This document shows positions 24,332 to 31,349 of a stretch of 34,729 bases of DNA, piece by piece. Within the stretch, counting starts at the first letter, position 1. Each line of letters begins with the position of its first letter. The translations under genes and the position numbers were made by a program. The notes below the pieces were generated by a model. It saw only the letters and a list, made by a program, of their open reading frames with translations. It was not told where the DNA came from and did not search any database. The DNA is from JAVVRI01 sp036654795 (GTDB taxonomy: Bacteria; Bacteroidota; Bacteroidia; Bacteroidales; Tannerellaceae), in assembly GCA_036654795.1 (NCBI GenBank), contig JAVVRI010000007.1, positions 1 to 34,729 of the forward strand, written 5' to 3'.

Positions 24332-25675
24332 ATGATGATGAAACGACTGATAACAATTCTTTCTTTTCTGACGTTGCTGCTCTTCGTCTGCTCTTCTTGC
24401 GGACGTTCGGATCAGGAACGCAGTAAGATTCTGAAGATTTACAATTGGGCAGACTATATAGACGAAGAGGTATTGACCGAATTTCCCGCTTGGTACAAAG
24501 AGCAGACGGGGGAGGAGATACGCATCATCTACCAAGTGTTCGATATTAATGAAATCATGCTTACTAAGGTGGAGCGCGGACACGAGGACTTCGACTTGAT
24601 TTGTCCTTCGGAGTATATTCTTGAGCGGATGCTTCGTAAGAACCTGCTGCTGCCGATTGATCGCAACTTTGGTCGTACACCGGATTATATGAAGAACATC
24701 TCCCCCTATATCCGTACTCAGCTGGACAAACTGAGTCAGCCCGGACGCGTCACGAGCGATTATGTAGTGCCTTATATGTGGGGTACGACCGGCCTGCTTT
24801 ATAATACCGCTTTCGTCACAAAGAAGGATGTGCTGAGTTGGAACTGTCTTTGGAATCCTCGCTTTAAGGGGAAGATACTAATGAAGGATAGTTATCGCGA
24901 TGCTTATGGTACTGCGATCATCTATGCGCATGCGGCTGAATTGGCTGCCGGAAAGATTACCGTGGAGGAGTTGATGAACAACTCTACCCCTGAAGCCATT
25001 GCTATGGCTGAAGATTACTTAAAACGCATGAAACCCAATATTGCTGGCTGGGAAGCAGACTTCGGTAAGGAGATGATGACCAAGAACAAAGCTTGGTTGA
25101 ACCTGACTTGGAGTGGCGACGCCGTCTGGGCTATGGAGGAAGCAGAAGCCGTGGGTGTATCCTTGGACTATGAGGTACCTATTGAGGGCAGTAATATCTG
25201 GTATGACGGCTGGGCTATTCCTCGTTATGCCCGCAACGTAAAGGCCGCTAGTTATTTTATGGATTACCTTTGCCGTCCGGAAGTTGCCTTGCGTAACATG
25301 GATGCCATCGGATATGTCAGCGCCGTGGCTACGCCGGAGATTATGGAGGCCAAGATAGATACCACCTTGACTGCACGTGTCGACTTGAGTTATTTCTTTG
25401 GTGCTGGGGCGGACAGTCTACTGATAAACCCTGTGCAATATCCCGACAGGAAGGTGGTGGAGCGTTGCGCCATGATTCGTGACTTTGGCAGTGAAACAGG
25501 CTTTGTGCTTGAGATGTGGAGCCGCGTCAAAGGGGATAATCTCAATACAGGTATTGTCCTGCTGATCTTTTTTGTCTTTGGACTCTTGTTCGTGTGGGTG
25601 GTTTTTAAAAAGTATCGTAAGTATAAACAACAACAGCACCATCGCAGACATCGCAGGCGCTGGTATAATAAATAA
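24332..25675 (+). CDS. potD: Polyamine-binding lipoprotein PotD with C-terminal membrane helix
   Basis: A 447-residue extracellular solute-binding protein. An N-terminal lipobox region (LTLLLFVCSSCGRSD) indicates a lipoprotein. The binding domain starts LKIYNWADYIDEEVL, a strong PotD signature, and includes YMWGTTGLLYNT and WSGDAVWAMEEAE. About 70 residues beyond the usual domain there is a second hydrophobic segment (TGIVLLIFFVFGLLFVWVVF, about 407-426) and a basic tail with HHRRHRRRW. So the protein may be anchored at both ends, with the tail in the cytoplasm. This is longer than E. coli PotD (348). It belongs to the potABCD operon and hands polyamines to PotBC. Confidence 0.9.
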   Translation: MMMKRLITILSFLTLLLFVCSSCGRSDQERSKILKIYNWADYIDEEVLTEFPAWYKEQTGEEIRIIYQVFDINEIMLTKVERGHEDFDLICPSEYILERMLRKNLLLPIDRNFGRTPDYMKNISPYIRTQLDKLSQPGRVTSDYVVPYMWGTTGLLYNTAFVTKKDVLSWNCLWNPRFKGKILMKDSYRDAYGTAIIYAHAAELAAGKITVEELMNNSTPEAIAMAEDYLKRMKPNIAGWEADFGKEMMTKNKAWLNLTWSGDAVWAMEEAEAVGVSLDYEVPIEGSNIWYDGWAIPRYARNVKAASYFMDYLCRPEVALRNMDAIGYVSAVATPEIMEAKIDTTLTARVDLSYFFGAGADSLLINPVQYPDRKVVERCAMIRDFGSETGFVLEMWSRVKGDNLNTGIVLLIFFVFGLLFVWVVFKKYRKYKQQQHHRRHRRRWYNK

Positions 25676-25681
25676 ATAGAC

Positions 25682-26296
25682 ATGGAAGGAATCAAGAATT
25701 TGATTATAGACTTTGGCGGGGTAATTATAAACTTGAACCGCCCTCGCTGTCTTGCTTCGTTTCAGGCAATGGGATTCGACAGCATTGAGAGTTTGATTAC
25801 TACGACTTACCTTCAGAAGGGTTTCTTTCGGGGCATTGAAGAGGGTTCCGTCTCGCCTGAAGAGTTTCGAGCGGACGTGCGCAAACTGATCCCCAATCAG
25901 GTAACGGACGAACAGATAGACGCTGCTTGGAACGCGATGTTAGTAGACGTTCCGGCCTATAAGCTGGAACTGTTGCTGCGTCTTCGCAGTAGGTTTAACA
26001 CCTTGCTGCTAAGTAATACGAACCAGATCCATTGGGAGTTTGCTTTGAAGAGTGCCTTTCAATACAAGGGGTTGAATGTGGCAGACTTCTTTAATAAAAT
26101 CTACCTCTCTTATGAACTTCATTTGCTTAAACCTAATCCAGTCATCTTTGAGTATGTATTGCGTGATGCCAACATCCGTCCAGAGGAAACGCTTTTCATT
26201 GATGATGCCCAGCCCAACTGCGACGCAGCTGAGCGTTTAGGCATTCATACATACAGTCCGAAAGCTGGTGAGGATTGGTCTCATTTATTCGAATAA
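25682..26296 (+). CDS. HAD-family hydrolase (YihX-like)
   Basis: A 204-residue HAD IA-subfamily protein. Motif I is LIIDFGGVIINL, with the nucleophile Asp but Gly instead of the second Asp, as in YihX-like members. Motif II is LLLSNTN, the lysine is in LHLLKPNPVIFEYVL, and motif IV is TLFIDDAQPNCDAAERLG. A small helical cap lies between. It probably dephosphorylates a small sugar phosphate or nucleotide; the substrate is unknown. It starts 6 bases after potD and is probably carried on the pot transcript. Its stop lies 6 bases from the convergent yhhQ stop, leaving no room for a terminator. Confidence 0.9.
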   Translation: MEGIKNLIIDFGGVIINLNRPRCLASFQAMGFDSIESLITTTYLQKGFFRGIEEGSVSPEEFRADVRKLIPNQVTDEQIDAAWNAMLVDVPAYKLELLLRLRSRFNTLLLSNTNQIHWEFALKSAFQYKGLNVADFFNKIYLSYELHLLKPNPVIFEYVLRDANIRPEETLFIDDAQPNCDAAERLGIHTYSPKAGEDWSHLFE

Positions 26297-26302
26297 GTGG
26301 GG

Positions 26303-26986
26303 CTACAACTCTTTTATCTTTAGCGGATTATAAGAGGTATGGGTGTCATATACGTCTGTACCCTCTATTTGTTTGATATATTTTACTACCCGTATGGTGA
26401 TCGGCAGGATAATAACCTCATACATTGATTTGAGTACAGCCTGCGTGCCGATCATAATGAGTAGATCACGAAGAGGAATCACGCCGCCGAAGGCGATAGG
26501 GAAGAAGATCACAGAGTCTGCACTCTCGCCCGCCAGCGTGGAGACTACCGCCCGCAATGAAAAATTCTTCCCTTCCGAAGCGATCTTCATCCGGCTCATT
26601 ACGTATGCATTGAGAAACGATCCAATCAGAAAGGCGCATAGGCTGGCAAAGACGATGCGCGGTGCCATGCCGAACACAAAATCGAAACCCTCTTCTCCTT
26701 TCCAAAACGGAGCAGCCGGTAAGGCCACGGCTAGTTGGGCAAAGCCGACAACAAGGAAATTCATCACAAAACCACTCCAAATAATCAGCCGTGCTTTACG
26801 ATAACCCCACACCTCGGCGATGCAGTCATTAATAATATAGGAGATTGGAAAAACCAGCAAACCGGCGGTTGCCGTGATGCCCCATACCTGCACTACTTTT
26901 GTTTCCAGTAGGTTGGAGGCGATTAAGCACACATTAAAAAGAATCCCCAGCAACATAAAGGGGACGGATACCATTGTCTTTTGCAT
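26303..26986 (-). CDS. yhhQ: Queuosine-precursor transporter, YhhQ/VUT family
   Basis: A 227-residue integral membrane protein with about six helices, from VPFMLLGILFNVCLIASNLLETK to VLKSMYEVIILPITIRVVKYIK, quoted in part: MLLGILFNVCLIASN and YEVIILPITIRVV. VUT-family features include FPISYIINDCIAEVWGYRKAR, GSFLNAYVMSRMK and GESADSVIFFPIAF. YhhQ-type proteins import preQ0/preQ1 for tRNA queuosine. A preQ1-I riboswitch abuts the gene and supports the assignment. The ATG at 26986 is chosen over 26992 because the AAGG ribosome-binding site in the riboswitch is 6 bases from 26986 but 0 bases from 26992. Confidence 0.92.
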   Translation of the reverse strand: MQKTMVSVPFMLLGILFNVCLIASNLLETKVVQVWGITATAGLLVFPISYIINDCIAEVWGYRKARLIIWSGFVMNFLVVGFAQLAVALPAAPFWKGEEGFDFVFGMAPRIVFASLCAFLIGSFLNAYVMSRMKIASEGKNFSLRAVVSTLAGESADSVIFFPIAFGGVIPLRDLLIMIGTQAVLKSMYEVIILPITIRVVKYIKQIEGTDVYDTHTSYNPLKIKEL

Positions 26987-26992
26987 TCTCAT

Positions 26993-27025
26993 CCTTGTTT
27001 TTTACGTGGTTCTACAAGTACACGT
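26993..27025 (-). promoter_or_regulatory. preQ1-I riboswitch upstream of yhhQ
   Basis: On the minus strand the leader has ACGTG, a 12-nt loop (TACTTGTAGAAC), CACGT and then an A-rich strand AAAAAACAAGG. This gives the preQ1-I layout: a 5-bp P1 stem, a 12-nt loop ending in C17 (the ligand-pairing cytosine in known structures), and a pseudoknot in which loop CTTGT pairs with 3-prime ACAAG. The 3-prime end contains the AAGG that serves as ribosome-binding site. Ligand binding would therefore hide the site and lower yhhQ translation. The assignment is by layout comparison, not by covariance search. Confidence 0.88.
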
Positions 27026-27050
27026 TGCACCGTTTATTCGGTTCATAGTA

Positions 27051-27058
27051 CAAAAATA
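27051..27058 (-). promoter_or_regulatory. -7 box for yhhQ
   Basis: TATTTTTG on the minus strand matches TAnnTTTG. The transcript would start near 27045, about 20 bases before the riboswitch, so the aptamer is intact in the leader. No -33 TTTG is seen at 19-21 bp. Confidence 0.55.
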
Positions 27059-27080
27059 GATTCTTTTGTTGAATAAAGAA

Positions 27081-27241
27081 CTATATTGGCAATGATTTGA
27101 TTCGTTGGAGCAAGTGGGGCACTATTTCAAATGCTTCTCCTCTTACTTCTCTTAACCCCATTATTGAATGCCATACTTTTGCATTTCGTAATTGCCTAAT
27201 ACTTTCAGACAGTTGATGCATCTCTTGATAACTTTTTTCAT
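27081..27241 (-). pseudogene. Small ORF, apparently frameshifted at an A-tract
   Basis: On the minus strand an ATG at 27241 opens a 26-residue frame (MKKVIKRCINCLKVLGNYEM..., stop at 27161). A second frame, one base back, is open through the same A6 tract to a stop at 27081 and reads like a real protein end (for example LSESIRQLRNAKVWH and FEIVPHLLQRIKSLPI). One extra A in the tract would join them into a protein of 53 residues beginning MKKSYQEMHQ. The second frame alone has an internal ATG at 27221 (46 codons). A TACTTTTG -7 box lies upstream at 27319-27312. I do not recognise the protein. A sequencing indel, a pseudogene or a true small protein are all possible. Confidence 0.35.
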
Positions 27242-27311
27242 AGCGAATCTCTTTTTGTTTACGACTGTTTGTGTGTTACGACACACGTTCCTTTAAATAT
27301 GTTTTACAACA

Positions 27312-27319
27312 CAAAAGTA
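27312..27319 (-). promoter_or_regulatory. -7 box upstream of the small ORF
   Basis: TACTTTTG on the minus strand matches TAnnTTTG and would start a transcript about 65 bases before the ATG at 27241. The leader contains a small GTGTG/CACAC hairpin. No convincing -33 element was found. The stretch 27320-27437 shows nothing else recognisable. Confidence 0.4.
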
Positions 27320-27437
27320 GTGCATAATGTGTAAAGTTGATCGAATGATCCTTCTTATTTAACATCATTTACAAGCAATCGTGTCTTATCTTGCCTTAGG
27401 AGTCCCAAACGTTGCAGTGTATTAATGAAAAAGATAG

Positions 27438-27635
27438 GATGTTTTGTCCTGTAGCCTATATGCTATTATGCTTTTGAGCTAGCTGGTAATTGTTTTTGAG
27501 CATGCTAGTAATTGTTTTTGAGCTGGCTCAAAATCAATTTTGAGCCAGCTCAAAAGAATAATTAGAGTAATACTTTGATCTAAATAATGGTATAGAAAGT
27601 ACTAATAGTTCGGACGAATGTATTACATGATTCAA
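27438..27635 (-). repeat. Dispersed element copy C with four 22-bp palindromic units
   Basis: Units GAGCTAGCTG, GAGCATGCTA, GAGCTGGCTC and GAGCCAGCTC start at 27476, 27498, 27520 and 27542, exactly 22 bases apart. The first two linkers are identical (GTAATTGTTTTT). The last two units form a perfect 19-bp inverted repeat (27516-27534 and 27537-27555). Read on the minus strand, the flanks match copy B at 15749-15942: the shared left end is TTGAATC-TGTAATACATT and the shared right end is ATAATAG-ATATAGGC. It lies downstream of the sod gene. The two copies are therefore inverted relative to each other. Confidence 0.85.
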
Positions 27636-27637
27636 TC

Positions 27638-27671
27638 GATAGGCATTCGGTATAACCACCGAATGCCTATC
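27638..27671 (-). terminator. Hairpin after sod, candidate terminator
   Basis: GATAGGCATTCGGT (27638-27651) and ACCGAATGCCTATC (27658-27671) form a perfect 14-bp stem with a 6-base loop, 20 bases after the sod stop. There is no T-run on the minus strand, so it may be a transcript-stabilising or terminating structure. It directly adjoins element C. Confidence 0.6.
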
Positions 27672-27691
27672 ATTAAAATACATATAAGTCG

Positions 27692-28267
27692 TTAATACCG
27701 TTTGCCTACGGCTTCCCAGTCGATGATTTGCCAGAGACTGTTCAGGTGGTCGGCACGGCGATTCTGATAGTCCAGATAATAGGAATGCTCCCATACGTCA
27801 AAACCTAAGATAGGGGTTAGGCCTTTGGTTATCGGGTTCCCGCCATTTACTTCTTTGACAATGGACAGTTTGCCGGTTTTGTCTTTTGACAACCATACCC
27901 ATCCGGAACCAAACAGACTGACACCGGCAGCTACAAATTCCTTCTGGAAATTCTCGAATGAACCCCAAGTAGACAGGATGGCATCGGCTAATGCACCGGT
28001 AGGAACACCGCCTCCTGTCGGAGAGAAGGAGGTGAAATACAGATTGTGATTCAATACCTGACCGGCATTGTTGAATATCGCGCCATCTGCTTCTGCCACA
28101 ATTGATTCTATCGGCATGTTTTCGTAGACAGTACCCGGTATTAATGCGTTCAGATTGTTGACGTACGCTTGAAGGTGCTTCCCGTAATGGAAATCGACCG
28201 TTTGTTTGCTGATAGCCGGTTCCAGCGCATTGGCTGCATAGGGCAATGTAATCAATTCGAATTTCAT
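27692..28267 (-). CDS. sodB: Iron/manganese superoxide dismutase
   Basis: A 191-residue SOD starting MKFELITLPYAANALEPAIS. Metal ligands are H27 in DFHYGKHLQAY, the His of LNHNLYF, and the Asp and His of DVWEHSYYLDY. GSGWVWL near the active site and the end LWQIIDWEAVGKRY are standard. It converts superoxide to H2O2 and O2 in the cytoplasm; the metal (Fe, Mn or either) is not settled by eye. The frame extends 24 codons upstream to an ATG at 28339, giving a hydrophobic leader MFALCLSILLFI. This is rejected as start because family members begin at MKFEL, but an exported form cannot be excluded. A hairpin follows the gene. Confidence 0.95.
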   Translation of the reverse strand: MKFELITLPYAANALEPAISKQTVDFHYGKHLQAYVNNLNALIPGTVYENMPIESIVAEADGAIFNNAGQVLNHNLYFTSFSPTGGGVPTGALADAILSTWGSFENFQKEFVAAGVSLFGSGWVWLSKDKTGKLSIVKEVNGGNPITKGLTPILGFDVWEHSYYLDYQNRRADHLNSLWQIIDWEAVGKRY

Positions 28268-28480
28268 AACTTCTTGATTTTTATCTGTTATTTGATCACT
28301 TGTAATAAACAATAAGATGCTGAGACAAAGTGCGAACATGGCAATTCTCTTTTAAGTTTGTTTATATTGTTAGAACATTTTTGCCCGCCTGAATGTTTTG
28401 ATAAATAGATGTAAAAATAAAAATAATATCCTGTGCTGTTTTTTCGTCCTTAGTAAGAGGTATAATCTCGAAGAAGTTTC

Positions 28481-28488
28481 TACTTTTG
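28481..28488 (+). promoter_or_regulatory. -7 box for arginine decarboxylase gene
   Basis: TACTTTTG matches TAnnTTTG, 41 bases before the ATG at 28529. No good -33 element at the expected spacing. Confidence 0.5.
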
Positions 28489-28528
28489 TGCGCTCAATGT
28501 ATTATTAATTAGTAAAACATATTTGTAG

Positions 28529-29068
28529 ATGGTTAAGAAAGTTGGAAATTTAATTCCAAACACCTTTTTTATTACGAAGGGTAGTGGAGAATCGGATCTG
28601 GAAAAGCATGCAGGTTCTTACCACATGGCTCTTTATGATGCTGGCATATCGGATTTCAACATCATGACGTATTCGTCAGTAATCCCTGCAACTGCGCATC
28701 TGTTAACTATGGACGAGTTAGATCTCCCCCCATTTGGTTCGGAAATGAAAACCATCATGGCCATGTCTCATGGTTATCAGGATGAGTTCGTCTCTGCTGG
28801 AGTGGTTTATGCCTGGATGTATAAAGATGAAAACTTCGATGAAAAAGTAGGCGGCTTGGTATGTGAAGTGAGCGGAAGGTTCCGTATTGAGGAACTGGAG
28901 TCACGCCTCATCCGTGTCATCAACGACCTCCATCAAAAAACATACAGCAAATATTATTTAGGCGAACTAAACTTTATTACCGAAGGCATCACGATTGAAA
29001 AACGTTATGGGACGGCTTTGGCTGCGCTCTGTTTTGTGGATTTCATCCAACCGGAAATAGACGAATAA
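28529..29068 (+). CDS. Pyruvoyl-dependent arginine decarboxylase
   Basis: A 179-residue PvlArgDC proenzyme. The self-cleavage site is S49-S50 in IMTYSSVIPA; Ser50 becomes the pyruvoyl group, giving a beta chain (1-49) and alpha chain (50-179). Other family segments are NTFFITKGSGESDLEKHAGSY and GYQDEFVSAGVVYAWM, with the conserved E-rich YLGELNFITEGITIEKRYGT region. It makes agmatine from arginine, the first step towards putrescine and spermidine. The start MVKKVGNLIPNTFF is the usual one. A terminator follows, so it is probably monocistronic, but the next gene is in the same pathway. Confidence 0.93.
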   Translation: MVKKVGNLIPNTFFITKGSGESDLEKHAGSYHMALYDAGISDFNIMTYSSVIPATAHLLTMDELDLPPFGSEMKTIMAMSHGYQDEFVSAGVVYAWMYKDENFDEKVGGLVCEVSGRFRIEELESRLIRVINDLHQKTYSKYYLGELNFITEGITIEKRYGTALAALCFVDFIQPEIDE

Positions 29069-29097
29069 TCTATTTCGTATCGTATTATACACTTACG

Positions 29098-29133
29098 AAA
29101 GGCTGCGCCCTGTTAAATAGGCACAGCCTTTTT
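29098..29133 (+). terminator. Intrinsic terminator after arginine decarboxylase gene
   Basis: AAAGGCTGCGCC (29098-29109) pairs with GGCACAGCCTTT (29120-29131) with one mismatch and a 10-base loop, followed by T residues. It lies 30 bases after the stop and 23 bases before the nspC ATG. Confidence 0.8.
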
Positions 29134-29155
29134 GCGGTAATTTATAGAACAGAAA

Positions 29156-30295
29156 ATGATAGATCTGAATCGTATACCCTCTCCTTGTTATGTGATGGAG
29201 GAACAATTGCTTAGACGAAACCTGAGTTTGATAAAACGTGTAAAAGAACGTGCCGGAGTAAATATCATCCTTGCTTTTAAGGCTTTTGCTCTTTGGAAAG
29301 CCTTCCCGATTGTAAGAGAATATATTCCTTACTCAACAGCTAGCTCCATCTATGAAGCGCAATTGGCTTTCGAGGAGATGGGAAGCAGGGCGCATACCTA
29401 TTCGCCGGCCTATACGGAAGCAGACTTTCCGGCCATACTCCGTTACAGCAGCCACGTAACGTTCAACTCACTTACGCAGTTTCATCGTTTTTATCCGATG
29501 GTGCAGGCCGATGGAAACCGCGTGTCGTGTGGATTGCGCATCAATCCTGAATATTCGGAAGTGGAGACTGACCTATACAATCCTTGTGCGCCCGGTTCGC
29601 GGATGGGAATCGTTAGCGACCTGTTGGGCGACACACTGCCCGAAGGGGTGGAGGGGTTCCATTTTCATACCCTGTGCGAATCTTCTTCTTACGATCTGGA
29701 AAACACGTTGCGGGAGGTTGAAAAGCGCTTTGGCCGTTTTCTGCCACAATTAAAATGGCTTAATATGGGAGGAGGACACCTGATGACACGCCGGGATTAT
29801 GACACCGATCACCTTATAGCATTACTTCAGTCCTTTAAGGCTAAGTATCCTAATCTGGAGGTGATTATGGAGCCTGGAAGTGCTTTTGCTTGGCAGACCG
29901 GATTCTTGCTGGCAACGGTGGTGGACATTGTGGAAAATCATGGAATCAAGACGGCCATTATGGATGCCTCTTTTACCTGCCACATGCCCGATTGTTTGGA
30001 GATGCCCTATAAGCCGGCTATTCGATATGCTACTGATCCGATAGCCGGAAAGCCTACTTACCGCATCGGCGGGAATAGTTGCCTGAGCGGCGACTATATG
30101 GGCGATTGGTCTTTCGATGCCCCTTTGCAGGTGGGTGACAAGTTGATTTTCGAAGATATGATCCACTATACCATTGTGAAAACGTCCATGTTTAACGGCA
30201 TTCCCCATCCCTCGATCGCACTGTTAAAGGAGGAGGGTGAGCTGGTAATCTATAGGAAGTTCGGCTACGAAGACTATAAAGGGCGAATGAGTTGA
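29156..30295 (+). CDS. nspC: Carboxynorspermidine/carboxyspermidine decarboxylase NspC
   Basis: A 379-residue fold-III PLP decarboxylase, normal length for the family. K42 in ILAFKAFALWK is the PLP lysine. Conserved parts are CGLRINPEYSEVETDLYNPC, GFHFHTLCESSSYDLE, WLNMGGGHLMTRRDYD and EPGSAFAWQTG. The active-site Cys is in GGNSCLSGDYMGDW. The enzyme converts carboxyspermidine or carboxynorspermidine to the triamine, the final step of the alternative spermidine route. The dehydrogenase partner is not in the window. The gene follows the arginine decarboxylase on the same strand, separated by a terminator. Confidence 0.95.
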   Translation: MIDLNRIPSPCYVMEEQLLRRNLSLIKRVKERAGVNIILAFKAFALWKAFPIVREYIPYSTASSIYEAQLAFEEMGSRAHTYSPAYTEADFPAILRYSSHVTFNSLTQFHRFYPMVQADGNRVSCGLRINPEYSEVETDLYNPCAPGSRMGIVSDLLGDTLPEGVEGFHFHTLCESSSYDLENTLREVEKRFGRFLPQLKWLNMGGGHLMTRRDYDTDHLIALLQSFKAKYPNLEVIMEPGSAFAWQTGFLLATVVDIVENHGIKTAIMDASFTCHMPDCLEMPYKPAIRYATDPIAGKPTYRIGGNSCLSGDYMGDWSFDAPLQVGDKLIFEDMIHYTIVKTSMFNGIPHPSIALLKEEGELVIYRKFGYEDYKGRMS

Positions 30296-30386
30296 TTTTT
30301 CGTCAATTATCAATTGAGTTTTAACGAAAAAGCAGTATCTTAGCGGTGTTGTTTAAAAACAGAGATAATAATTAAGCAGTATAAAT

Positions 30387-31340
30387 ATGGGCATTTTTAG
30401 CTTTTTCAGTAAAGAAAAAAAGGAAACTTTAGACAAGGGGTTGTCAAAAACAAAGGAGAACGTCTTCTCGAAACTATCCCGTGCAATTGCGGGTAAGAAT
30501 AAGGTGGACGATGAAGTGCTGGATAACCTAGAAGAGGTGTTGATTACTTCGGACGTAGGAGTAGATACCACCTTGAAGATCATTGATCGTATTGAGAAGC
30601 GTGTGGCAAAAGATAAATATGTAACCACAAAAGAATTGACAACCATCTTAAGGGACGAAATAGCCAGCCTGCTGACTGAAAATAATACGGAAGATACGGA
30701 AGGCTTTACACTGCCCGAAGGAACGAAGCCGTATGTTATCATGGTGGTAGGGGTCAATGGCGTAGGTAAAACAACAACTATCGGAAAACTAGCTTATCAG
30801 TATAAGAAGGCCGGACTGAATGTTTACCTAGGCGCTGCCGATACGTTTCGTGCTGCTGCCGTTGAGCAATTGGTGATTTGGAGTGAACGGGTGGGAGTGC
30901 CGATTGTGAAGCAAAAGATGGGTTCCGATCCGGCCTCGGTGGCTTTCGATACACTTACTTCTGCCAAGGTAAACAATGCCGACGTGGTGATTATAGACAC
31001 AGCCGGCCGCCTGCACAATAAAATAAACCTGATGAACGAACTAACCAAGATTAAGAATGTGATGAAGAAGGTAATGCCTGACGCACCACACGAAGTGTTG
31101 TTGGTATTGGACGGATCGACGGGACAGAACGCCTTTGAACAGGCAAAACAATTTACGGCCGCTACCGAAGTAAACGCGTTGGCTGTCACGAAACTGGACG
31201 GTACAGCAAAAGGTGGCGTTGTAATTGGTATATCAGACCATTTCCGCATCCCGGTGAAATACATCGGCTTAGGAGAGGGAATCGAGGATTTGCAGGCTTT
31301 CCGTAAAGCGGAGTTTGTAAATTCATTATTTGGAGAGTGA
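30387..31340 (+). CDS. ftsY: Signal recognition particle receptor FtsY
   Basis: A 317-residue SRP GTPase lacking a long acidic A domain. The N domain covers about 20-95. The G domain has GVNGVGKTTT (122-131), DTFRAAAVEQL, DTAGR (204-208), TKLDGTAKGG (268-277) and the end GLGEGIEDLQAF. It docks ribosome-SRP complexes at the membrane. The first residues MGIFSFFSKEKKE are a common FtsY start. rimO starts 9 bases downstream, so the two are probably co-transcribed. Confidence 0.97.
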   Translation: MGIFSFFSKEKKETLDKGLSKTKENVFSKLSRAIAGKNKVDDEVLDNLEEVLITSDVGVDTTLKIIDRIEKRVAKDKYVTTKELTTILRDEIASLLTENNTEDTEGFTLPEGTKPYVIMVVGVNGVGKTTTIGKLAYQYKKAGLNVYLGAADTFRAAAVEQLVIWSERVGVPIVKQKMGSDPASVAFDTLTSAKVNNADVVIIDTAGRLHNKINLMNELTKIKNVMKKVMPDAPHEVLLVLDGSTGQNAFEQAKQFTAATEVNALAVTKLDGTAKGGVVIGISDHFRIPVKYIGLGEGIEDLQAFRKAEFVNSLFGE

Positions 31341-31349
31341 AAAATCGGT

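Noticed and set aside
27161..27241. Stand-alone 26-residue CxxC peptide
   Set aside because: The second frame after the A-tract looks more protein-like, so the short frame is better explained as the start of a frameshifted gene.
28268..28339. Secreted or lipid-anchored form of SOD from the ATG at 28339
   Set aside because: The 24-residue extension is weakly hydrophobic, lacks a clean cleavage site, and the family start MKFEL is downstream. Not fully excluded.
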